Part shown: positions 13,280 to 24,114 of the stretch, piece by piece
Layout of the letters: every line of letters begins with the position of its first letter
Position numbering within the stretch: position 1 is the stretch's first letter
DNA from: Dipteronia dyeriana
Lineage: Eukaryota; Streptophyta; Magnoliopsida; Sapindales; Sapindaceae
Direction: 5' to 3'
Assembly (NCBI GenBank): GCA_032871835.1
Contig: CM065295.1
Span: forward strand, 22,578,501 to 22,642,500
DNA: 64,000 bases
Translations under genes and position numbers: made by a program
Notes under the pieces: generated by a model
Database searches by the model: none
The model's input: only the letters and a program-made list of their open reading frames with translations
Told to the model about the DNA's origin: nothing

Positions 13280-13919
13280 GTTGGTATCAGAGCTTAGCTT
13301 CTAAAATCAGGTTTAATATATTCTTGTTCTTCTTCATCTATTTTTTTCTATTTGATCTAAAAAAAAATCAGATCCGTTACAAAAAAAAATGTTTTATCAA
13401 ATTCATTATAAAAAAAAAGATCCAAAAAAAATAAATTAAGTACATTTTTTTAGGTCCTGTAATTGAATTTATATCAACAATTTTTATTCCTTTTCTTGAT
13501 TTCATGAGTTGATAAAAAAAAAATCTTTCAGTGGAATCTCGTCTTTATTATTCTTGTCCTATTTTATTTATTATTTATTTTTTTTGTTTGTTTTTTTTTT
13601 GTTACATCTTATTTCTTAAACTTCTTGTGAGTGTCGTCTAAGTCAAAAAAAAAAAAGAACTGAAAGAGTGAACAAAGAGAGAAAAAAAGCAAGAGAGTGT
13701 GAGTTTTTCAGAGGGTTAAAGCCAAAAGATTGAGTGAAACACGAGTGAGAGTACCACCATTTTTGAGGGTAAACACCTGAAGGAGTGTGTTTTAGAGGCT
13801 TACTTGCTTTCTTTGTTTTGCAGGATTAAAATATATCTCATGATAAGAGTAAAGACTTATCTGACGATGCACCAGAAAATGTTGACCTCAATTTTTTATA
13901 TAAAGCCATACAAAAAAGC

Positions 13920-15019
13920 ATGGAGCGGATGGAGATTAAGTTTGGTGAGGTGCATGATACGATAGACAAAGTGGAGTCTAGTTCGCAAAGGGAGCAACCA
14001 TTTAGGGCACCTAAGGTGGAACGAAGAGAAAGAAACCCACATAGGAATGACTATGAAGATGATTATGGGATTGACCTAGAGGAGGATGATCGCATGTCTA
14101 ATGTGGGTGCGAGCAGATTTCGACTTGAAATGGGAGGTAGAGGAGTTAGGTATGGGAATAGAGAAGATATGTATGGGAATAGATAAGATAGGTATGGAGA
14201 GCTTTTGGTGGCAAGAAGAGCTCTTAGTGATCAAGCCAAGGAAGATGATGAGGTACAACGTGACAATATTTTTCACACTCGCTGCCATGTTAATGATAAG
14301 GTATGTAGCATGATTATTGTGGAGGGAGTTTTACTAATGTGGCTAGCACTAGTTTTGTGGAGAAACTAAATTTGGTCACTTTGAAGCACCAAAAACTTTA
14401 TAAGCTACAATATGATAGTGGGGAAATCAAGGTGACTAAACAGGTGTTGGTGTCGTTTTCAATTGGAAAATACAAAAATGAAGTCCTTTGTGACGTGGTA
14501 CCAATGAATGCGAGCCATATCCTTTTAGGGAGACCGTGGCAGTTTGATAGGCATGTGACACATGATGGGTATACCAATAGATACTCCTTTGTACAAAATA
14601 AAAAGTCAATCGCTCTTGTACATTTAAGTATATGAAGATCAAGTGAGGTTAAAAAGTGAGAGAGATGTAATAAAGGAGTGTGAGAGTTCAAAAGAAAGAG
14701 AGACAAAAGAAAAAGAGTTTGAAACAGGAAAAAAAAAGAAAAAAAGGTGAAAAAGAAAAAGAGACTGATGAGAAAAAAAGAGGGAGAAAAGAAGTGAGTT
14801 TTTATGCAAGAGAGAATGATATCAAAAAGGCTTTGTTTTCAAATCAATCAATGATTGTACTTTTTTACAAAGAGACATGTTTTAGTACTAATGGAATTAA
14901 CCCTTCCTTGCCTAATGTTGTTGTTTATCATTTACAAGGCTTTGATGAAGTGTCGCAGGCTATCAACAACATTATGGTGAAGATTCAAGGACGAATCCTT
15001 TTGAAGAGAGGAGGAATGA
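13920..15019 (+). pseudogene. Ty3-like gag-protease remnant
   Basis: A gag-like piece (13920-14186, MERMEIKFGEVHDTIDKVES then charged Arg/Asp/Glu-rich sequence) is followed in another frame by a typical Ty3 gag-pol linker (near 14190-14310, LLVARRALSDQAKEDDEVQ and NIFHTRCHVNDKVCS). After a further frame change comes the protease region (14339-14635, with VASTSFVEKLNLVTLKH, VLVSFSIGKYKNEVLCDVVP and HILLGRPWQFDRHVTHDG). A lysine/glutamate-rich stretch (14680-14800) and an SFYARENDIKKALF-like block follow. The main gag domain, zinc knuckle and everything from reverse transcriptase onward are missing. At least two frameshifts make it non-functional. Confidence 0.75.
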
Positions 15020-15626
15020 TGAGAATCAAGAAGCATCACCACAAGATCCGTTGCATATTCCAATTGGGCCAATTAAAAGGAGGCAAGAGGATCAAAGAAG
15101 CATTAAATGATAGGCTGATTCCGAGTTGCTAAAGTCCAAATTCGGCCCACATGAATATCAAATCCGGGCTGAACTTCGTGAACCTCTACGGAGAGAATAT
15201 GAAGTCGGATAGTCTATTATAATATGTTTTCGAAAAGCCCAAGACAAGATCTACAGATGCTATGAAGACCTCGTCCTCCGAAACAGATTACAACAAGTCC
15301 AAATTCGGCCATCTATCTTACTGCGTGAAGACTTGAATTGAAATAAAATTGAGAGAATTTTTCTCTTTGGTTCTTCATAGAACTATGAACTTATCAAGGT
15401 TCTACCTTGTGGCGTTTAAACCTTGATTTATCACTCACCTTCTTTCTTGTTCTTGAGTGTGACATTTACAACATTCTTGATGCCGTTGGTTCTTATCTCC
15501 TTATAGATAACGGGTCGCGATTCTTTTTATTTATTTATTTTCTTCTTTTATAAATCCGAAATTAGAAAATGATCATTGCTACCATATATTGGTTTTGGGT
15601 CTCACTGCTCTTGATGAGGTTCATAT
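15020..15626 (+). repeat. 3' LTR of the Ty3-like element (end truncated)
   Basis: Begins TGAGAATCAAG right after a purine tract and matches 12669-13275. It stops two bases short of the terminal CA and continues into a roughly 26-bp duplicate of its own end (ATTGGTTTCGGGTCTCACTG). Confidence 0.75.
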
Positions 15627-15653
15627 ATTGGTTTCGGGTCTCACTGCTCTTGC

Positions 15654-15690
<37 letters not shown>

Positions 15691-15724
15691 TTTTTGTTTT
15701 TTTTTTGTTACATCTTATTTCTAC
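15627..15724. repeat. Rearrangement joint: LTR-end duplication, (TA)n, leader fragment
   Basis: The joint contains a repeated LTR tail, a (TA)n tract (about 15657-15686) and a segment ending GTTACATCTTATTTCT. That last segment matches the internal leader of the element at 13601-13616. Immediately after it the inverted LTR copy begins. Confidence 0.65.
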
Positions 15725-16325
15725 TGATATGAACCTCACCAAGAGCAGTGAGACCCATAACCAATATATGGTAGCAAGGATTGTTTTCTAATTTCAGATT
15801 TATAAAAGAAGAAAATAAAAAAAAAGACCGCGACCCGTTATCTATAAGGAGATAAGAACCAATAGTATCAAGAATGTTGTAGACGCCGCACTCAAGAACA
15901 AGAAAGAAGGTGAGTGATAAGTCAAGGTTTGAATGCCACAAGGTAGAACCTTGATAAGTTCATAGTTCTATGAAGAACCAAAGAGAAAAATTCTCTCAAT
16001 TATTTCAATTCAAGTCTTCGCATAATAAGATAGATGGCTGAATTTGGACTTGTTGTGATCTGTTTTAGAGGATGGGGTCTTTATAGCATATGTAGATCTT
16101 GTCTTGGGATTTCCGAAAACATATTATAATAGATGATCCGACTTCAGATGCTCTCTGTAGAGGTTCACGAAGTTTATCCCATATTTGGTCTTCATGTGGG
16201 CCGAATTTGGACTTTAGCAACTCGGAATCAACCCATCATTTAATGCTTCTTTAATCTTCTTGCCTCTTTTAATTGGCCCAATTGGAATATGCAATGGATT
16301 CTTTGGTGATGCTTCTTGATTCTCA
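15725..16325 (-). repeat. Inverted LTR copy of the same Ty3-like family
   Basis: Reverse-complement copy of the 12669-13279 LTR. On the minus strand it runs from TGAGAATC (16325) to TATCA (15725). It has intact TG/CA ends but no matching 5-bp duplication on its flanks. It therefore arose by rearrangement or has lost its partner, rather than being a clean solo LTR. Confidence 0.75.
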
Positions 16326-17151
16326 TCACTGTTGATAACTTATCATTGCATGTTAGACTCGTTTTTTGTTGATTGAAATTGTAGATTAGGGTTGAAAAAC
16401 AGGTCTGAGAATGGTTGTGGTTTAGGTCTGGGTTTGAAAATGAGGTTGAATATGTGATGAGGAAGTTGAAATTCTAGGTATCGAGGATTGTTTTTTTTTT
16501 ATAAATAAATCGAGAATATTTAGAGCAAAATCAAGGTTTTTTTGAACAGTATCGAGGTTTTTTTTAGAAAGATTCGAGAAAATTTTTCAAAGAACCGAGA
16601 AGTTTTTCAAAGGATCGAGAATATTTTCAAAGGATTGAGACTATTTTTAAAGAATCGAGAATTTGTTTCTAACGATCGAGAATGTTTTTCAAAAGGTCGG
16701 GATCTTTTAAAATGATCGAGAAGATTTTTCAAAATGATCGATAAGTTTTTCAAAGAATCGAGAAGTTTTTCAAAGAATCGAGAAGTTTTTCAAAGAATCG
16801 AGAAGTTTTTCAAAGGATAGAGACTATTTTCAAAGAATCAAGAAGTGTTAGAGATGGTGCTGGTATGGTGGAGAAGATGATCACGATGAGAGAGAGAGAT
16901 GAAAAGAGTTGTATAGGGAAAAAGAGATTTGTTTGAGAGAGAGAGTGTGTGTGTCTTTTCTTGTTTTATTTTTTTTTAAATATTTTTTTAATATTTTTAA
17001 TTTTATGCTTTTACATTATTACCCTTTCAATTTAAATAGTCAACTTAACAATGGATGAACAAGGTGATAGAATGGGTATATTTTTCCATTTATGGGGAAG
17101 ACCGATCAATATGAGCAAACCTTGTCCTTACCTTTCTAAAAGGGTAAAGGT

Positions 17152-17152
<1 letters not shown>
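16326..17152 (-). mobile_element. Mutator-like element fragment, related to 4722-5925
   Basis: The reverse complement of about 16.9-17.15 kb follows the left end of the element at 4722: the segments CCTTTCTAAAAGGGTAAAGG, AAGGACAAGG, an AATGGAAA block, GTTGACTAT and GGGTAAT..GTAAAAGC occur in the same order. A GAGAGA/GTGTGT tract (16890-16960) corresponds to the pyrimidine-rich tract of the other copy. The far terminus near 16.33 kb is not recognisable, so this is probably truncated. It carries a minisatellite at 16480-16850 and abuts a long G-run. Confidence 0.6.
16480..16850. repeat. Minisatellite, about 20-bp unit
   Basis: Tandem and partly diverged copies of TCGAGAAGTTTTTCAAAGAA. Four or more near-identical units lie in 16735-16815 and more degenerate units extend left to about 16480. 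Confidence 0.85.

Positions 17153-17189
<37 letters not shown>
17153..17189 (+). repeat. Uninterrupted run of 37 G
   Basis: Homopolymer located exactly at the expected terminus of the Mutator-like fragment, where the related element has a C/G-rich end. It is followed by two copies of TTGCGAAACCATCTATTCC (about 17190 and 17225). The run length may be affected by assembly. Confidence 0.85.
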
Positions 17190-17191
<2 letters not shown>

Positions 17192-17384
17192 GCGAAACCA
17201 TCTATTCCCTATATAGGGGGAGGGGTTGCGAAACCATCTATTCCATATATATATATATATGTATGTATTGAAATTCTTTTTTTTTTTCTAATATCCAAAA
17301 ACTATTTTAATTGTTAAAAATTATACAAGTTTGTTAGATAAAATTTATTAATAGTTAAACATAAGTATATGCATAATTTTATTA
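17190..17384. other. Short spacer with a duplicated 19-mer and (TA)n
   Basis: Contains the duplicated TTGCGAAACCATCTATTCC and a short (TA)n, then AT-rich sequence up to the target duplication TGTTT of the next element. Confidence 0.6.
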
Positions 17385-17389
17385 TGTTT

Positions 17390-19334
17390 TGTAAGGACTT
17401 TGAATTTATGATTGACTTATTTCATGGCAAACCATACCACATTGGGGATGATTGTGTAATGGGTAACTTAGGTCCTTATTGACAAGCTTCCAATCATTTC
17501 CATGACTTCAAGAGCAAAAAGTATATTCACTTGACTTTGCCTCTTGAAGAGTTTAGGTGCACATACACACACACACACACACACACTCATGCATTTTCCT
17601 TTAATTATCTTGCATGCTTGTTTATATGTCAATAAGTGTGTCTTTTTGTCATAAATCTTGCTTGGGTGGTTGATGCATTGAGTTTTCCCTTAGAAGAGGA
17701 TTTTCTTCTTGACCGTGGTTGGGATCGCTCCAGGTGCATTGCCTTCACCGTGGTATGCACATCGGTGTTCTCCAGGCGTTGCACGCTGTCTCTACCGTGG
17801 CCTGTGCACGTTGCATGCACAACGGTCTCCCAAGCGGAGGTTCCTAGGCGTGTACCGCGGTCTAGACTGCTTTTGGTGCACATGCCTCATGCCTAGACAG
17901 AGACCTAGGCAACGGTAATGTCCAACCGTGCCATGTTGCATGGACCGCGGTCTGGACACTTGCCTAGGCCACGGCACGCACAACAGTCATGACGGGAATC
18001 AGTTGCCCTTCATCCAAAATGACACCGTTTTGTCTAGGGCTTTTATATATATGTTCTCTTCCTCTTCCTTACCTCTTTAGAGCTCAAAGAACACATTTTT
18101 TGGAGAGAGAGAACCTCCCTTACAGAGAGAGAGCTTCTAGCTTTGTTTTTAACTCTCCTAACCCCAAACCCATCTTCATCTTGCATTTCAAGCATCTTTT
18201 AAAGCATGAGTTTTCATTGATTGGTAAGTAGAATCTGTAATATTATTCATTTATTGTTCTAGCTTCCAAGACATGTCATCTATTGCTTAGATTAACATTT
18301 CTTCATATTAATTGCATATTCATTGAAGTTATGACATGTTTGGGGTTTGTATTGTGATAGCTAGCATTTAGGTCATATTTGCCATCTAGCTAATTAGGTC
18401 ATGTTGATTGCATTTCATGATTGCATTTATTGACCATGCCATGTTTACTGACAACTTGTGTTGAAGTGGCTTTGTTTGATAACTAGATTGTAATATTGCA
18501 TATCCATATCTAGTTAAGTCTTTATGCATTGCATTTAGACATTATTGTTTATCCCTCATTGATTGAATTTATTGATTGCATTTATTGATTGCAAAATATT
18601 GCCCTTCATTATATGTTGTGACAACTTGTGTTGGTTGGACTTTTATTGACAATTAGGTTGCTACAATCCTTTTGCATCTAATTGAGTCATTATGTATGGG
18701 CATGTATGCATTGTTTGATAACTAGGTTATTGTATTGCATTATCTACACCTAGTTAAGCATTGTATGTTTGGTCTAACATATTTTTTATTGAGCATTCAT
18801 TGATTGTTTACTTAGACCATATACTCTTCATAGAGTCAAAGTCTTGTGGCTTCTAGGTGAAGTTGTACAAGCAAGTCAAGTCTTGCAACCAAGGGTAGGT
18901 TGTCAAGCAATTGGTCGAGTATCCACTGTAAAAGGCCCGAGGGGTAGAGTAGGAGGTGCTCACGTCAAGAGTAGTGGATCAGGGGATATCACTAGGGATT
19001 GAACCAAGAGTGGTGAGTGATAGTGGCCATAGCTTGAGGTTGTCGAGAGTGAGAGACCGAGTATCACTTGAGGCTGTAACGTTTTACTCATATAGTGGAT
19101 TTCTGCGATCGATTGTGGACCACTTAACAGCCCGTGGTTTTTCCCATTTGGAGGGTTTCCACGTATACATCTTGTGTTGTTTATATTTTCGCACGTTACA
19201 TTTGATGTTGTATGTTTGTTTTATTGGGTGAATTTTGAATATTGACTAATCAAGAAAAATTGGTAATTGATTTGATTAAAACCTATTCACCCCCCCTCTA
19301 GGTTATTAGACACATGTTTATTAGGGAACTTTCA
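17390..19334 (+). repeat. 5' LTR of the gag-only element
   Basis: 1945 bp, TG to CA, direct repeat of 22174-24109. It contains a (CA)n tract (17562-17586) and a TATATATA motif followed by a pyrimidine-rich tract (about 18044-18080) that is plausible as the LTR promoter. Confidence 0.92.
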
Positions 19335-19336
19335 AT

Positions 19337-19348
19337 TGGTATCAGAGC
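19337..19348 (+). promoter_or_regulatory. Primer-binding site (initiator Met tRNA type)
   Basis: TGGTATCAGAGC, two bases after the LTR end. It is complementary to the 3' end of plant initiator tRNA-Met. Confidence 0.9.
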
Positions 19349-19455
19349 GGGTTCCTAGACATACTTAGCTCATCCAAGTTCTTGTTTGTGTGTCTTGCAT
19401 TTGTTTGTACTTGTTTTTTGCATTTCATTTGCATTCATTCACTTCACCAAATATC

Positions 19456-20904
19456 ATGTGTGAGAGTGAAACACTTAGATCGGGTATTGCAAGATTGACA
19501 TCTAATGTTGAGAAGAAGGATTACGACTCTGATGAGGAGATGACTCTCGTGGTTGAGAGATTTAAGAGATTCACAAAATCTCAAAAGAAGAACATGACCT
19601 CAAAAGTGAAGGAGGAAAAGAAAAGGTTAATGAAGAGTGACCCTTGCCTTGAATGTGGTGGAATCGGCCACATTGCCTCCAAGTGTGGTAACTTGAAGTA
19701 CAAGAATGGAGGAGTTGGTTTAATCGCTACTCGGTGTGATAGCGAAGTTGAAGTAGTTGAAGAGTGCTCTATAGGCTCTGTTGATAGTAAGATCAACTAC
19801 TTCGCATTTTCGGTTTCCTACCATGAAGAAATCTAAGCCACTACCAAATGTGTGTCACTTGAAGAGTTCAAGATTGGTGACTTGGAGTTTGGAAATCGAA
19901 GTGGAGCATGCTTTAGTGAAGCTAGCCTTAATGATATGACTCTGCCAAGCATAAGTGAGAGAAACTTTGATAGTAATGACCCATGCTTTGGGAACTCTTT
20001 TGATAATGTGGTTGATTATCAAGAGTTAGTTGATTCTTTTCAAAAGCCTTTGAAGGAGAAAGATAATGATATCCTTAGATTGGAAAAGGATAATCTTCAA
20101 CTAAGGATCAAGTTGAATGACTCCTTGAAGACGGACGTGATTGATGTGTCCAAGTTTGAGAAGGATATTGAAGATTGCCACCAACGGATGAAGGCAATGA
20201 AAGATGAACTTGCCATCAAAGATAACTCCTTGAAAATTGTCAAGGAAAGAGAGATGATGTGCCTTGAAGAATTAAAGAAGGCCAATGTCAAACAACCTCA
20301 AGCTCAAGGAAAGAGCAAAGCTTCATCCAAGCAACCTTTAACTCAAGAAAAGTCCACCCAAGCCTTGGCAACTCAATCAAAGCCTAGGCAATCCAAGAAA
20401 GAAGGACAATCCCTTGAGAAGTCAATCACCTTCTTCAACAAGTCAACTATGAGGAAATGAGGTGATCACAAGAAACATGACCAACCAAGGAGGCAAGTTC
20501 AACCGGCTCAACCACCTCAACAAGCAAAACCACAAAGGTACCACCAATCAGCTCAAGCTCCAATGATAAGCAAACCGATGCACCATCAAAGACAACCTCA
20601 TCAACACGGCGATGTCCGGATGAGATCACAATGCAATGGTATAAATTCTTACTTTGTACCTACTTGTCATTTTTGTGGTATGATTGGTCACCTAAGACCA
20701 AATTGCTTTAAATACATTAAGAGGTGTAGGTTAGAGAGTATAAAAGATAAACGGTTGAAAAAGAAGGCTAGCTTGCATGAACATAGGGAACTTAGAAAAA
20801 TGTATTTGACCACTAAAAATGTTAAAGTGGAACCAATGTGGGTTAGAAAGAATGAACCCGCTTGCCTTAGTGCCCATGAGACACTCGTAGATGCAACTAG
20901 GTAA
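19456..20904 (+). pseudogene. gag-like polyprotein with two CCHC zinc knuckles, two in-frame stops
   Basis: A single reading frame runs from the ATG at 19456 to the TAA just after 20901, interrupted only by TAA at 19834-19836 and TGA at 20458-20460. It is otherwise open for about 480 codons. The first zinc knuckle is CLECGGIGHIASKC (C-X2-C-X4-H-X4-C, about 19650-19690). The second is CHFCGMIGHLRPNC near 20670-20710. Between them lies a heptad-like charged region (about 20040-20280) that is probably coiled coil, then a Gln/Lys/Ser-rich linker. Both stops could arise from C-to-T changes (CAA or CGA codons), as expected for methylated, silenced copies. Gag would form the particle that packages element RNA. 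Nothing pol-like follows. Confidence 0.8.
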
Positions 20905-22173
20905 TTTGGACTTGGTAGGTCTATAGGGGATCATTCCTCTCATTGACTTGGTTGGATTTGACCCCATTTGGGGAGCTCAAGCAAAGAGAGCGAACTTGTA
21001 TAATTTTCTATGTGCAAAAAGTTGATTAGTTTTATACTCTTTCTTTAATTGCTTGAGATTCTTGGTTGCACATATATGCTTATATGTTTTTTTTAATAAG
21101 TGTGCAACATTACTTTACTTGCAATCCATGTCATATTTATGTTCAAACATGCATTTTTGGACTAGGAGATTTAATTGGAAAAGTACATTTGAATGACCTA
21201 TAATTTATCTCCATGACATGTGAACTTGCTTTTAATGACATGCTTTAAAATGATATCCATGAATTGAGTTTGATTGCTTTAATGCAAATGTGTGTGAGTG
21301 CAAATGAGAGGACTAATCAATAAGGATCTTATATCCATGCAATTAATAAGGATTTTATATCCAAATTAGTCTTCTCTCTTTTCTTAATGGTGAAACAAGA
21401 CTACTATCATACAGATAACTATCTGGAAAAATAAAAAAGGGTGCAATAGTCGCTCATGTCTTGGTTTGCCTTTAAGGATTGATATAATTGCTTTATTTTC
21501 AAACTTTTTGAAACTATATCTTGTTTGCTTATGACAAAAGGGTACAAATTAGTTTGAATTCTTTTGGAAACCTTTTTGATGTTTGCTTTGCCAAATACCA
21601 TTTGTTTTGGATTTGAATGCAACATGTCTTGCTTTTAAAGTATCCTTGTCACACATTTTTCTTTAAATAAAACTCCTTGAATCTCTCTCAATTATTTAAG
21701 TTGCATAAAGTTTGCGTATATGATTATGCAATGTTCTTGTGCGAATAGCTCTCTTTGCTAAAGCAACCCGATAGGGGGAGCTCCTTTGCCTATCTCATGA
21801 CAAAAATGAGGAGAAGTCTTGAGAAATATAGGGGGAGTATTGGTTATGCTTTGGGGAGAGATCATGAGAGAGAGTAACCCATTTAGGGGGAGCATTGCAC
21901 ATGCATTTGTTTATATTGCTTTATTGAGTGCAATTATTTTTATGTTTGTTCACCTCACATGCACTTGCTCTTGGAAAGTGCTTTCATGCTATTGTGTGTA
22001 GGTATAATGATCTACGAAGAGATTGAAGATCTTGTAGACTTAGAATATTAGGTATATCTTTTTGTATCGTAGAATGGACTCTCTCATGGACAATAGCTAG
22101 ATTTTTTTTTTAATTTTTGTGAGGAATTATTTGTGAGTGGTTGTTTTGTCATGAAATAGCCAAATGGGGAGAT
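20905..22173 (+). other. Non-coding 3' internal region and polypurine tract of the gag-only element
   Basis: About 1.27 kb with no open frame resembling pol. It contains several AGGGGGAG motifs (about 21770-21890) that are typical of Copia 3' internal regions, and ends in the polypurine tract AAATGGGGAGA at 22162-22172. Confidence 0.7.
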
Positions 22174-24109
22174 TGTAAGGACCTTGAATTTATGATTGGC
22201 TTATTTTATGGCAAACCACACCACATTGGGGATGATTGTGAAATGGGTATCTTAGGTCCTCATTGACAAGCTTCCAAGCATCTCCATGACTTCAAGAGCA
22301 AAAAGAATATTCACTTGACTTTGCCTCTTGAAGAGTTTAGGTGCACACACACACACACACTCACTCATGCATTTTCCTTTATTTATCTTGCATGCTTGTT
22401 TATATGTCAATATGTGTGTCTTTTTGTCATAACTCTTGCTTGGGTATTTGATGCACTGAGTTTGCCCTTAGAAGAGGGTTTTCCTCTTGAACGCGGTTGG
22501 GATCGCTCCCGGTACATTGTCTCCACCGCGGTATGCATAACGGTGTTCTCCAAGCATTGTACTCTACCTCTACCAAGGCCTGTGCACGTTGCATGCACAT
22601 CGGTCTCTCAAGTGGAGGTTCCCAGGTGTGTACCGCTGTCTAGACCGCTTTTGGTGCACATGCCTAGCCAGCGACCTAGGCAACGGTAATGTCCAGCCGT
22701 GCCATGCTGCATGGTCCGTGGTCTGGACACTTGCCTAGGCCGCGACACGTACAACGGTCCTGATGGGAATCAGTTGCCCTTTATATAAAACGATGCCGTT
22801 TTGTCTAGGGCTTTTATATATATGTTCTCTTCCTCTTCCTTGCCTCTTTAGAGCTCAAAGAACACATTTTTTTAGAGAGAGAGAACCTCCCTTAGAGAGA
22901 GAACCTCCCTTAGAGAGAGAAAGCTTCCAGCTTTGTTTTTAACTCTCATAACCCCAAACCCATCTTCATCTTGCATTTCAAGCATCTTTTAAAGCATTAG
23001 TTTTCATTGATTGGTAAGTAGAACCTCTATTATTATTCATTTATTGTTTTAGCTTTCAAGACATGTCATCTATTGCTTAGATTAACATTTCTTCATATTA
23101 ATTGCATATTCATTGAAGTTATGACATGTTTGGGGTTTGTATTATGATAGCTAGCATTTATGTCATATTTTCCCTCTAACTAATTAGGTCATGTTGATTG
23201 CATTTTATGATTGCATTTATTGACCATGCCATGTTTACTGACAACTTGTATTGAAGTGACTTTGTTTGATAACTAGATTGTATTATTGCATATCCATATC
23301 TAGTTAAGTCTTTATGCATTGCATTTAGACATTATTGTTTATGCCTCATTGATTGCATTTAGTGATTGCAAAATATTGCCCTTGATTATATGTTGTGACA
23401 ACTTGTGTTGGTTGGACTTTTATTGACAATTAGGTTGCTAGAATCCTTTTGCATCTAATTGAGTCTTTATGTATGAGCATGTAGGCATTGTTTGATAACT
23501 AGGTTATTGTATTGTATTATCTACACCTAGTTAAGCATTGTATGTTTGGTCTAACATATTTTGCATTGAGCATTCATTGATTGTTCACTTAGACCATATA
23601 CTCTTCATAGAGTCAAAGTCTTGTGGCTTCTAGGTGAAGTTGCACAAGCAAGTCAAGTCTTGCAACCAAAGGTAGGTTGACAAGTAATTGGTCGGGTATC
23701 CACTGTAAAAGGCCCGAGGGGTAGAGTAAGAGGTGCTCACATCAAGAGTAGTGGATCAGGGGATATCACTAGGGATTGAACCAAGAGTGGTGAGTGATAG
23801 TGGCCATAGCCTGAGGTTGTCGAGAGTGAGAGACCGAGTATCACTTGAGGGTGTAACTTTTTACTCATATAGTGGATTTCTGCAATCGAGTGTGGACCAC
23901 TTAACAGCCCGTGGTTTTTCCCATTTGGAGGATTTCCATGTATACATCTTGTGTTGTTTATATTTCCGCACTTTACACTTGATGTTGTATGTTTGTTTTA
24001 TTGGGTGAATTTTGAATATTGACTAATCAAGAAAAATTGATAATTGACTTGATTAAAACCTATTCACCCCCCTCTAGGTTATTACACACACGTTCTAAGG
24101 GAACTTTCA
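22174..24109 (+). repeat. 3' LTR of the gag-only element
   Basis: 1936 bp, matching 17390-19334 with scattered substitutions and a small tandem duplication (GAGAGAGAACCTCCCTTA, near 22880-22920) absent from the 5' copy. The divergence means the insertion is not recent. Confidence 0.92.
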
Positions 24110-24114
24110 TGTTT

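Larger units (their letters stand above)
12669..15626 (+). mobile_element. Internally deleted Ty3-like LTR retrotransposon
   Basis: Two direct LTRs (12669-13279, beginning TAAGAATC where the other copy has TGAGAATC and ending TATCA; and 15020-15626) flank an internal region of only about 1.7 kb. A primer-binding site TGGTATCAGAGC (initiator Met tRNA type) sits at 13282-13293, just inside the left LTR. A purine tract (GAAGAGAGGAGGAATGA, 15003-15019) precedes the right LTR. The internal part retains gag and protease remnants only; reverse transcriptase, RNase H and integrase are absent. The right LTR lacks its last bases and runs into a short duplication, so no target duplication can be read. 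The element cannot move by itself. Confidence 0.8.
17390..24109 (+). mobile_element. Complete gag-only, non-autonomous LTR retrotransposon (6.7 kb)
   Basis: LTRs at 17390-19334 and 22174-24109 start TGTAAGGAC and end AACTTTCA. The 5-bp target duplication TGTTT is present on both sides (17385-17389 and 24110-24114). The PBS TGGTATCAGAGC is at 19337-19348 and the polypurine tract AAATGGGGAGA is just before the 3' LTR. The internal region (2.8 kb) encodes only a gag-like protein with two CCHC zinc knuckles; no protease, integrase or reverse transcriptase motif was found. Mobilisation would need enzymes from a partner element. The gag style resembles Copia. A related solo LTR lies at 60946-62687. 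Confidence 0.92.

Noticed and set aside
14680..15132. Lys/Glu-rich open frame of 150 codons
   Set aside because: Its middle part is a Ty3 gag-pol linker relic and its end reads into the 3' LTR, so it is not an independent gene.
16735..16830. CRISPR-like regularly repeated 20-mers
   Set aside because: Direct tandem repeats with no unique spacers, in a plant nuclear sequence; a minisatellite.
17051..17317. Open frame with a poly-Gly run
   Set aside because: Created by reading through the 37-G homopolymer inside transposon sequence.
17629..17918. Overlapping open frames of 60-86 codons on both strands, also around 22315-22689
   Set aside because: LTR sequence with locally higher GC; open frames on both strands at once and no recognisable domain.
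18956..19231. 91-codon open frame, repeated almost identically at 23733-24008
   Set aside because: It lies inside both LTRs of the same retrotransposon, so the duplication reflects the LTRs and not a conserved gene. No family motif is visible.
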